A stretch of 8,680 bases of DNA, taken from assembly GCA_026710565.1 (NCBI GenBank), contig JAPOQV010000492.1, positions 1 through 8,680 of the forward strand. Reading direction: 5' to 3'. Each line of letters opens with the position of its first letter. The first letter of the stretch is position 1. Positions 1 through 5,881 of this stretch are shown piece after piece. This DNA is from Spirochaetaceae bacterium (GTDB lineage Bacteria; Spirochaetota; Spirochaetia; SZUA-6; Bin103). The position numbers and the translations under genes were made by a program. Under the pieces are notes generated by a model. That model saw only the letters and a list, made by a program, of their open reading frames with translations, did not search any database and was not told the DNA's origin.

Positions 1-342
1 GAGTCCGAGGTGTGGGTGGTGCGGCGGGTCCGGGGGGTCTCTGTGATCCCGCTGCCCGGCGGCGAGGATGCGGCGGAGAGGGCGCAGCCGCGCATGCGCG
101 GCGGCCGGGAGCCGCGCAAGCAGCGGCGTCTGGCGCCCGGCGCTGGAGTAGCGGGCCGGCGCGTTGAGCATCGCCATCACGTCGGCGTGCCGGGTGACGA
201 TCCAGCTCCGCCACGGGTCGCACCAGTGGATGGGATGCTTGTCGCGCAGGCGGGCGTAGGTCGGGTAGGGGTCGGCGTAGAAGGCCTCGGAGGTCAGGTG
301 GCGATCCAACGCAGGATCTGGCACGCTGGACACGGCGGGCAC
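1..342 (-). CDS. Cytochrome P450, N-terminal part (runs off left edge)
   Basis: Reading the minus strand leftwards from about 342 gives an open frame of 114 codons that reaches the window edge. Its sequence is typical of the N-terminus of a soluble bacterial P450: FYADPYPTYARLRDKHPIHW, then WIVTRHADVMAMLNAPARYS, then DPPHHPHL near the edge, the place of the family's DPPxHxxLR stretch before the C helix. P450s are haem monooxygenases that hydroxylate or otherwise oxidise small molecules using an external electron-transfer partner. The haem-binding cysteine, the I-helix acid/alcohol pair and the ExxR motif would lie outside the window, so integrity and substrate cannot be judged. The start is uncertain: GTG codons at 342, 333 and 324 and a TTG at 309 are all in frame, and none has a good ribosome binding site. 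The residue after HPHL is Gly where Arg is usual. No membrane anchor is visible. The gene diverges from the oxidoreductase at 375. Confidence 0.8.
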   Translation of the reverse strand, partial: MPAVSSVPDPALDRHLTSEAFYADPYPTYARLRDKHPIHWCDPWRSWIVTRHADVMAMLNAPARYSSAGRQTPLLARLPAAAHARLRPLRRILAAGQRDHRDPPDPPHHPHLGL

Positions 343-361
343 GGTAGCATCCGGGCCCGCC

Positions 362-374
362 GGAGGAGTCCTCC
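362..374 (+). promoter_or_regulatory. Palindromic ribosome binding site of the oxidoreductase gene
   Basis: GGAGGAG at 362-368 is a near-perfect Shine-Dalgarno sequence ending 6 nt before the ATG at 375, and it decides that start. It lies in the short palindrome GGAGGA-G-TCCTCC, which could pair with itself and partly hide the site, although a one-base loop cannot close fully. Because it is symmetrical it also reads as a Shine-Dalgarno on the minus strand, but there it is about 20 nt from the first possible P450 start, too far to serve it well. Confidence 0.6.
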
Positions 375-1331
375 ATGCTCAGAACAGCGTTCATCGGCGC
401 CGGCGGCAGGGCGCGATCGGCCCATTATCCCACCGTGACCGCGGTGGCGGACGTCCGGGTCGAGGCGGTGTGCGAGCTCGACGCGGCGCTCATGGCGCAG
501 GTCGTCGAGCAGTACGCCATCCCGCGGACGTTCGACGACTACCGGCGGATGCTCGACGAGATCGATCTCGACCTGATCCACGTGATCATGGGCGAGGAGT
601 TGATGGCGCGGATCGCGATCGACTGCATGAATGCCGGCAAGCACGTGTTCATCGAGAAGCCGGCCGGCGCGAACCCGGAAGAGTCGCGAGCGCTGCTTCA
701 GGCGGCGGAGGAGAACGGCGTGACGTGCGCGGTCGGCTACCAGCGCCGCTTCGCCGCGGTCTCCGTGGAGGCGATGCGCCTGGTCCGGGAGCACGGCGGG
801 CCGACCCTGGCGGTCGGCGAGTTCCACAAGAACCTGCTCGGTCGGGCCAAGCCGCCGCGCACGACCATGTGGCAGGACGTCTGCCACGCGGTCGACCTGG
901 TCCGCCACATGGCCGGCAGCGAGGTGGCCGAGGTCACGGCCTTCCAGGACGCGCGCGGAACCGAGTGGACCAACGACTACACCTCGCTGATGCGCTTCGA
1001 GAACGGCGTCACCGGTGTCGTGCTTGCCCATCGATCCTCGGGAGGACGCGTGCTCAAGGGGGAGCTGCACGGCATCGGCGTGGGCTGCTCGTTCAGGATT
1101 CCCGACCGGCTCGAGGTGCTGGAGGACGACCGCGATGCGCGCACCGAGCACGGCGCCGACCTTGCGGGCGTGCCGGCGGATGATTCGCGCGTCTACGACG
1201 GCACCCTCGAGATGCACCGACACGTTGCCGCCTCGATCCGCGACGGCCGCACGCCGATCAACGACATCCGCGACGTCGTGCACACCTCGGACTTGGTAGC
1301 GCGCCTGGAAGGCGATTCGGCCTTCGAGTAG
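375..1331 (+). CDS. Gfo/Idh/MocA-family NAD(P)-dependent oxidoreductase
   Basis: This 318-residue protein starts at an ATG with a strong Shine-Dalgarno 6 nt upstream. An N-terminal Rossmann fold opens with the dinucleotide-binding loop FIGAGGRA (residues 6-13). The family's EKP motif follows at 94-96 (HVFIEKPAGANPEE), where Lys95 is the usual cofactor and substrate lysine. The C-terminal alpha/beta substrate domain carries WQDVCHAVDLVRHMAG (166-181), in which His171 and Asp174 match the usual HxxD active-site pair. Members are cytoplasmic and oxidise or reduce hydroxyl groups of sugars, inositols and related polyols with NAD(P). The length is at the short end for the family but nothing appears missing. 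It is the first gene of the plus-strand block and ends only 27 nt before the ATPase gene, so co-transcription with the importer is likely. That makes it a candidate enzyme for the imported compound. The exact substrate cannot be read from the sequence. Confidence 0.9.
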   Translation: MLRTAFIGAGGRARSAHYPTVTAVADVRVEAVCELDAALMAQVVEQYAIPRTFDDYRRMLDEIDLDLIHVIMGEELMARIAIDCMNAGKHVFIEKPAGANPEESRALLQAAEENGVTCAVGYQRRFAAVSVEAMRLVREHGGPTLAVGEFHKNLLGRAKPPRTTMWQDVCHAVDLVRHMAGSEVAEVTAFQDARGTEWTNDYTSLMRFENGVTGVVLAHRSSGGRVLKGELHGIGVGCSFRIPDRLEVLEDDRDARTEHGADLAGVPADDSRVYDGTLEMHRHVAASIRDGRTPINDIRDVVHTSDLVARLEGDSAFE

Positions 1332-1358
1332 GGCGCCCGGCACGGTCGCGGCGGACGC

Positions 1359-2411
1359 ATGAAGAAGAGCGTGAGCACGCAAGCGGACGCATCCGCCCAG
1401 AGGAGCATCCTCACCCTGCGAGGCGCGCACCAGTACTTCCCGAGCGGCCGCCGCCAGTTCGTGCGCGCCGTGGACGGCGTCGACCTGGACCTCCGCGACG
1501 GCCAGTCCCTGGGGCTGGTCGGCGAGTCGGGCAGCGGCAAGACCACCATCGGGCGCATGATCGCCCGACTGCTGGAGCCCACCGGCGGCGCCATCAGCTT
1601 CGCCGGGCAGGACGTCACCCACCTGCGCGGCCGGGCGCTGCGCCGCTACATGCCCAACGTGCAGGTCGTGTTCCAGGATCCGCACACCTCGCTCAATCCG
1701 CGGCTGTCGGTCGGCCGGATCATCGCCGAGCCGCTGCGCATCAACCGCGCGGGCAGCCGCCGCCGCATCGAGCGGCGCGTGCACGAGCTGCTCGACACCG
1801 TCGGCCTGTCGGCCAGGGATTCGGAGCGCATGCCGTCCGAATTCTCCGGCGGGCAGCGGCAGCGCATCGCCATCTGCCGCGCCATCGCGCTCAACCCCAG
1901 GATCGTGGTGTGCGACGAGGCGGTGTCCGCCCTCGACGTCTCCATCCAGGCCAAGATCCTCAACCTGCTCAACGACCTGCAGCGGCAGTTCGCGCTCACC
2001 TACCTGTTCATCTCGCACGACCTGAGCGTCGTGCGGCTGGTCTCCGACCGGATCGCGGTGATGTACCTGGGCAAGCTGGTGGAGACCGCTCCGGCCGACG
2101 CGCTGTTCGCGGAGCCGCTGCACCCCTACACGGAGGCGCTGCTGGCGTCGGTGCCCGACCCCTACGACCGCAAGGGGTTCGCCGTGCTGCCGGGCGAGAT
2201 CCCCAGCAACATCACGCCGCCGCGCGGCTGTCGATTCCACACCCGCTGTCCGCGTAAGATGGAGGTGTGCGAGCGCCGTTCGCCGGCGCTGCACGAAGTA
2301 GCGGAAGGGAGGTCGGTCGCCTGCTTCCTCCATCACGAGGAGGTGGAGCGGCCGTCCGCCGACCCGCACGGCCCTCAGGGCCGAACGACAACACGGGGGA
2401 GGAACCCATGA
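1359..2411 (+). CDS. ABC importer ATP-binding protein, DppF/OppF type
   Basis: This 350-residue protein is one of two ATPases energising the family-5 importer encoded around it, at the cytoplasmic face of the membrane. All nucleotide-binding motifs are intact: Walker A GESGSGKT (55-62), Q-loop Gln106 in VFQDPHTSLNPR, signature FSGGQRQR (162-169), Walker B RIVVCDEAVSALD (181-193, Asp186 and Glu187) and switch His220. The Opp/Dpp-specific C-terminal extension follows, with HPYTEALL (255-262), the GCRFHTRCP segment and four cysteines (291, 297, 304, 322). The final 25 or so residues, rich in Arg, Pro and Gly, look unconserved and overlay the start region of the next gene. The ATG has only a weak upstream purine stretch (gcggac). 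Its TGA overlaps the binding-protein ATG by 4 nt (ATGA), suggesting translational coupling. The F-type assignment rests on FSGGQRQR and the VFQDPHTSLNPR form. Placing this gene before the binding protein is less common than having F last. Confidence 0.92.
   Translation: MKKSVSTQADASAQRSILTLRGAHQYFPSGRRQFVRAVDGVDLDLRDGQSLGLVGESGSGKTTIGRMIARLLEPTGGAISFAGQDVTHLRGRALRRYMPNVQVVFQDPHTSLNPRLSVGRIIAEPLRINRAGSRRRIERRVHELLDTVGLSARDSERMPSEFSGGQRQRIAICRAIALNPRIVVCDEAVSALDVSIQAKILNLLNDLQRQFALTYLFISHDLSVVRLVSDRIAVMYLGKLVETAPADALFAEPLHPYTEALLASVPDPYDRKGFAVLPGEIPSNITPPRGCRFHTRCPRKMEVCERRSPALHEVAEGRSVACFLHHEEVERPSADPHGPQGRTTTRGRNP
2369..2383 (+). repeat. Short inverted repeat just upstream of the binding-protein gene
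   Basis: CGGCCC-tca-GGGCCG forms a 6-bp all-GC stem with a 3-nt loop (2369-2374 with 2378-2383). It sits inside the unconserved tail of the upstream ATPase gene, 11 nt before the Shine-Dalgarno of the binding-protein gene. It might protect or pause the message at the 5' side of that gene. In DNA this GC-rich such short stems arise often by chance, so function is unproven. Confidence 0.3.
2395..2404 (+). promoter_or_regulatory. Strong ribosome binding site of the binding-protein gene
   Basis: GGGGGAGGAA at 2395-2404 contains a full GGAGG core and stands 3 nt (from its last base) before the ATG at 2408. It fixes that ATG as the start instead of in-frame codons further upstream that lie within the ATPase gene. 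It is the strongest Shine-Dalgarno within the importer genes, consistent with binding proteins being made in excess over the membrane parts. Confidence 0.65.
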
Positions 2412-3952
2412 AGACCAAGACACGGCTCGGCGCCATCGCGTCGGCCCTGGTGCTGATCGGCGCGTTTACGGCGTTCGCCGATGGCACGACCTTGAGGATC
2501 GGCCAGGTAGGCGACATTCGCAGCCTGGAGCCGTATCGCAACGCGACGCCCAACTACCTGTTCATCGAGAACCTCTACGACCAGCTCCTGTTCAATCCGC
2601 TCAACGGCGGGTTCGAAGCCGAGGCGGCCGAGTCGTGGGAGATCTCGTCCGACTTCACCACCGTCACCGTCAAGCTGCGGGAGGGGATGGTCAGCCACGA
2701 CGGCACGCCGGCCGACGCCCACATGCTCAAGTGGGACATCGAAGAGCGGCGCAAGGGCTGGGGCCGTTCCGACATGCCCGTGTTCGGCGGCGTCGACGCG
2801 ACCGTCAACCTCATCGACGACCTGACCGCGGAGATCACCCTCAGCAAGCCCTTCGCGAACATGGAGACCAAGCTGTCGCTGTTCATGCTCACCGACCCCG
2901 ACATGTACCAGCGCGACGACGGCGCGGTGGCCGAGTTCAACCAGGAGGACAAGGTGATCGGCTCCGGTCCCTTCATGCTGGTGGAGTACGAGCCCGGCTC
3001 GCACATGCACTGGGAAAAGTTCGCCGACCATTGGGACGCGGACTCGGTGATGATCGAGCGGGTGGAGATCACCTTCTTCGGCGACGCGGCCTCCATGGTG
3101 GCCGCGCTGGAAGCGGGCGAGATCGACCTGGCGTACCGGCCGCCGTACGCGGACGCGGTGCGTTTCCTGGACGACTCCGACTACACGGTCTGGGTTCCGG
3201 AGACCGTGGGTCTGGCCTCCATCCTGATGGTCAACCCCAACGCGCCCGGGCTGGAGGACAAGCGAGTCCGCCAGGCGGTGAGCTGGGCCATCAACCGCGA
3301 GGCCGTCTCCAACGCCATCTTCGAGGGACTGGGCATGGCCACCGCCTCGCCGGCGGTTCCGTCGAGCTTCGCCTACACGCCGGAGCTGGACGCCATTCCG
3401 CCGCAGGGTGACCCGGACAAGGCGCGCGAGCTGCTGGCCGCGGCCGGCAACCCGGAGGTGAGCGTGAAGTTCACCTATCCGTCCAACGACACCTCCGCGG
3501 AGCTCATTGCGCAGGTGGTGCAGGCCAACCTCAAGGACGTGGGCATCACGCTGGAACTGGACCCGCAGGAGCGCAACATCTACATCCAGATGCGCACCAG
3601 CCAGACCTTCGAGATGATGGCCTCGGTCATGGCCGGCAGCAACGGCCACCCGGCCGACCTGACCGACAGCTTCGTGTTCCACCCGGCCAACCACGGCTTC
3701 TTCAACGATCCGGAAGAGACGGTCATCCCCGAGTACCAGAGCTACGTCGACAACTTCAACAAGGGCATGGCCGCGACCACCGAAGCGGAGTCGGTGGAGG
3801 CGTGGTCGAACGCGCTGCTGGCGATCAACGACGGCGCCTGGGTTCTGTTCCTGAGCTCGCAGCCGTATATCAGCGTGAGCTCGTCCAAGCTCAAGGGGCT
3901 CACCTGGACCCAGCACGACAAGCCGGTGTTCAAGTACGTCCACTTCGAGTAG
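2408..3952 (+). CDS. Periplasmic substrate-binding protein, SBP family 5 (DppA/OppA-like)
   Basis: This 514-residue extracytoplasmic receptor captures the ligand and delivers it to the two permeases. A Sec signal peptide has a basic start (KTKTR, 2-6), a hydrophobic core (8-21) and a probable AFA|D cleavage after residue 24. There is no lipobox, and the whole protein lacks cysteine. Family-5 landmarks are present in order: LEPYRNATPNYLFIENLYDQ near 40-59, GSGPFMLVEYEPGS (185-198), and VRQAVSWAINREAV (287-300), equivalent to the family's RQAlsyAiDR block. The length is typical for the mature two-lobed fold. Family 5 includes receptors for di- and oligopeptides, nickel, glutathione, opines and several plant-type oligosaccharides, so the ligand is not set by family. 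The start is fixed by a strong Shine-Dalgarno and the ATGA overlap with the ATPase gene. A 13-bp hairpin lies 18 nt after the stop codon. Confidence 0.92.
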   Translation: MKTKTRLGAIASALVLIGAFTAFADGTTLRIGQVGDIRSLEPYRNATPNYLFIENLYDQLLFNPLNGGFEAEAAESWEISSDFTTVTVKLREGMVSHDGTPADAHMLKWDIEERRKGWGRSDMPVFGGVDATVNLIDDLTAEITLSKPFANMETKLSLFMLTDPDMYQRDDGAVAEFNQEDKVIGSGPFMLVEYEPGSHMHWEKFADHWDADSVMIERVEITFFGDAASMVAALEAGEIDLAYRPPYADAVRFLDDSDYTVWVPETVGLASILMVNPNAPGLEDKRVRQAVSWAINREAVSNAIFEGLGMATASPAVPSSFAYTPELDAIPPQGDPDKARELLAAAGNPEVSVKFTYPSNDTSAELIAQVVQANLKDVGITLELDPQERNIYIQMRTSQTFEMMASVMAGSNGHPADLTDSFVFHPANHGFFNDPEETVIPEYQSYVDNFNKGMAATTEAESVEAWSNALLAINDGAWVLFLSSQPYISVSSSKLKGLTWTQHDKPVFKYVHFE

Positions 3953-3970
3953 TCCGCACAGAAGGCATGC

Positions 3971-4002
3971 GAGCCGGTGCCGCCATCGAGCGGCACCGGC
4001 TC
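3971..4002 (+). terminator. 13-bp perfect hairpin between binding-protein and permease genes
   Basis: GAGCCGGTGCCGC (3971-3983) is exactly complementary to GCGGCACCGGCTC (3990-4002), with the 6-nt loop CATCGA. It is the only long perfect inverted repeat I noticed and lies in the 91-bp gap between the binding-protein stop (3952) and the permease start (4044). No run of T follows, only CTGCCGTCCCC, so it is not a classical complete terminator. More likely it is a partial terminator or a 3' RNA-stabilising stem that lets the binding-protein message accumulate over that of the permeases. A comparable arrangement is known for other binding-protein-dependent operons such as malE-malF. Confidence 0.7.
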
Positions 4003-4043
4003 CTGCCGTCCCCTGGCCGATGCCCCTGTAACCCTGCGACCCA

Positions 4044-5000
4044 ATGAGATCGTACGTCGTCCGCCGCCTGCTCGGCGTGATTCCGGCGCTGTTCATCGGC
4101 TCGATCCTCATCTTCCTGATCATCCACCTCATCCCGGGCGACCCGGCGGTGCTGCTGGTGCCCATGTCGCCGCCGCCGACGCAGGAGCTGATCGCCGAGG
4201 TGCGCGCCGCCTACGGGTTCGACAAGCCGCTCTACGAGCAATACCTGATCTGGCTGGGCAAGCTGCTGCGCGGCGACCTGGGCGACTCGCTCAGCAAGCC
4301 CGCCTGGACGGTGGCCGAGCTGATCACCAAGAAGATCGGCGTCACCCTGCACGTGACCGCCGGAGCCTTCCTCGTGTCGGTGCTGATCTCGCTGCCGCTG
4401 GGCATCAGGATGGGCCTCAATCCCGACGGCTTCCTGGCGCGTCGGGTGCTGCCGGTCTACACCGGCATCGGCTTCGCCATTCCGCCGTTCTGGCTCGGCA
4501 TCCTGCTGATCCTGTTCTTCAGCGTGTTCCTGGGCATCCTGCCGACCTCGGGGTTCCGCAGCATCACCGAGGACCCGATCCAGTCGATCCGCTTCCTGAT
4601 CATGCCGTCGCTGGCCGGCGGCATCTCCGGCGCGGTGGTGTACACGAACTTCATCTCCGCCTCGGTGAGCGAGATCGCCAGGAAGGAGTTCATCCTGGCC
4701 GCCATCGCCAAGGGGCTGCCGCAGCGCCGGGTGGTGTACCGGCACATCCTCAAGAACGCGCTGATCCCGGTCGTGACCGTGGCCGCCCTGCAGTTGGGCA
4801 CGACGGTGGGCGGGGCGGTGGTGACCGAGAGCGTGTTCGGCATTCCCGGCATCGGCCGGCTGCTGGTGGACGCCATCACCGCCCGCGACTACGCCGTGGT
4901 CCAGGCCGACTTCATGGTGCTGATCTGCGCGGTGATGCTGGCCAACCTGCTGGCCGACCTGCTGTACGGCTGGCTGGACCCGCGCATCAGGCTGGACTGA
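4044..5000 (+). CDS. ABC importer permease, DppB/OppB type
   Basis: This 318-residue inner-membrane protein is half of the translocation pore. It opens with the canonical family N-terminus MRSYVVRRLLGVIPALF and a first membrane segment at about 10-30, followed by the conserved IPGDPA (30-35) and an extracytoplasmic loop containing YGFDKPLYEQYLIWLGKLLRGDLG (58-80). Further hydrophobic segments lie near 102-122, 138-167, 185-205, 240-260 and 285-308. The EAA-type coupling loop that docks onto an ATPase is ARKEFILAAIAKGLPQRRVV (212-231). It ends in the usual LDPRIRLD. The ATG at 4044 is the only sensible start, because an in-frame TAA lies at 4029. There is no recognisable Shine-Dalgarno in front of it (the preceding bases are AACCCTGCGACCCA), so its translation may be weak. 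The stop TGA shares its A with the next gene's ATG (TGATG). Confidence 0.94.
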   Translation: MRSYVVRRLLGVIPALFIGSILIFLIIHLIPGDPAVLLVPMSPPPTQELIAEVRAAYGFDKPLYEQYLIWLGKLLRGDLGDSLSKPAWTVAELITKKIGVTLHVTAGAFLVSVLISLPLGIRMGLNPDGFLARRVLPVYTGIGFAIPPFWLGILLILFFSVFLGILPTSGFRSITEDPIQSIRFLIMPSLAGGISGAVVYTNFISASVSEIARKEFILAAIAKGLPQRRVVYRHILKNALIPVVTVAALQLGTTVGGAVVTESVFGIPGIGRLLVDAITARDYAVVQADFMVLICAVMLANLLADLLYGWLDPRIRLD

Positions 5001-5881
5001 TGGGCGGCGGAGGCAGCCCGGACCCGGGAACGGCGGTCGTGGCGGCCGGCCGGCGCGTGCTCGGCGTCCTGGGCCAGACGGCGAAGCGGATGAAGGTGGC
5101 CGAGTGGCTGGGCGTCCTGGTCCTGGTCGCCTACCTGCTCATGACGCTGATTCCGGGCGTTCTGGCCACCCACGATCCGATCGAGCAGGACATCCTCGAC
5201 CGGCTGGCGTTCCCGTCCGCCGGGCACTGGTTCGGGCCCGACGAGCTGGGCCGCGACCTGTTCAGCCGCTGCATCCACGGGGCGCGGACCTCGATCCGCA
5301 CCGCCGTGATCGCCGTTCTGTTCAGTGTGATCGTGGGCGCGACCGGCGGGCTGTTCTCCGGCTACGTCGGCGGCCGCCTGGACGAGCTCCTGGCCCGTAC
5401 CAACGACATCCTCGTCTCCTTTCCCGGCATCATCATCGCCATGGCGCTGATCGCCGTGACCGGCCGCAATCCCATCGTCCTGGCGCTGGTGATCGGGCTG
5501 GTGAACACGCCGGCGATCTTCCGCGTCACCCGCGCGGTGGCGCTGCAGGTGCGCGTGCTGCCGTACGTGGACGCGGCGCGCTCGGCCGGCGCGTCCAACC
5601 TGTACATCATGTTCCGGACCGTGCTGCCCAACTGCACCACGGAGATGTTCATCCAGGCGCTGCTGATCGCCACCCGCGCCATCATCACCGAGTCCAGCCT
5701 GAGCTTCCTGGGGCTGGGGATTCCTCCCCCGAATCCCTCCTGGGGGGCGATGCTCAACACCGGCCGCAACTACATGAGGCGCATGGTCTGGTACGGGGTG
5801 ATCCCCGGCGTGTTCCTGATGGGGCTGATCCTTGCCCTCCAGTTCGTGTCGCGCTACCTGCGCCGGGTGTCGCGTTCGTGA
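5000..5881 (+). CDS. ABC importer permease, DppC/OppC type
   Basis: This 293-residue inner-membrane protein pairs with the B-type permease. A hydrophilic leader rich in Gly (MGGGGSPDPG) precedes the first membrane segment at about 34-56. The C-family hallmark HWFGPDELGRDLFSRCIHGA (76-95) corresponds to the usual HxLGTDxxGRDxxSR block. The EAA loop is YVDAARSAGASNLYIMFRTV (189-208), and the conserved LSFLGLGIPPPNPSWGAML stretch is at 234-252. Start choice: the ATG at 5000 overlaps the previous stop as TGATG, a typical re-initiation junction. A second in-frame ATG at 5090 would remove the leader and is possible, but the longer form matches the usual length. The frame stays open far upstream only because high GC makes stops rare, so no fusion is implied. 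Its TGA overlaps the GTG of the next gene by 4 nt. Confidence 0.93.
   Translation: MGGGGSPDPGTAVVAAGRRVLGVLGQTAKRMKVAEWLGVLVLVAYLLMTLIPGVLATHDPIEQDILDRLAFPSAGHWFGPDELGRDLFSRCIHGARTSIRTAVIAVLFSVIVGATGGLFSGYVGGRLDELLARTNDILVSFPGIIIAMALIAVTGRNPIVLALVIGLVNTPAIFRVTRAVALQVRVLPYVDAARSAGASNLYIMFRTVLPNCTTEMFIQALLIATRAIITESSLSFLGLGIPPPNPSWGAMLNTGRNYMRRMVWYGVIPGVFLMGLILALQFVSRYLRRVSRS

Noticed and set aside
10..438. A 142-codon plus-strand open frame at the left end
   Set aside because: It is Arg/Gly/Val-rich with no domain and lies opposite a recognisable P450 N-terminus, so it is a shadow frame.
294..2423. A 709-codon open frame on the minus strand opposite the oxidoreductase and first ATPase genes
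   Set aside because: It is rich in Arg, His, Val and Gly and low in complexity, lacks recognisable domains, and lies exactly opposite two genes with intact family motifs. This is the usual GC-rich antisense artefact.
2375..4165. A 596-codon open frame on the minus strand opposite the binding-protein gene
   Set aside because: It has the same artefactual composition (Val, Arg, His, Gly, Gln). The plus strand encodes an unmistakable receptor, and the frame also runs through the intergenic hairpin.
3977..4999. Apparent 341-codon N-terminal extension of the C-type permease, overlapping the B-type permease in another frame
   Set aside because: The extension is Arg/Pro/Gly-rich out-of-frame sequence with no domain. 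The B-type permease in the other frame is canonical, and the TGATG junction at 4998-5002 gives a normal start.
5717..5737. Inverted repeat GGGATTC-ctccccc-GAATCCC
   Set aside because: It lies in codons for the strongly conserved LGIPPPNPSW motif of C-type permeases, so protein constraint explains it.
5104..5877. Apparent 258-codon N-terminal extension of the D-type ATPase
   Set aside because: It is the out-of-frame reading of the C-type permease gene. The real start is the GTG at 5878 in the GTGA overlap.
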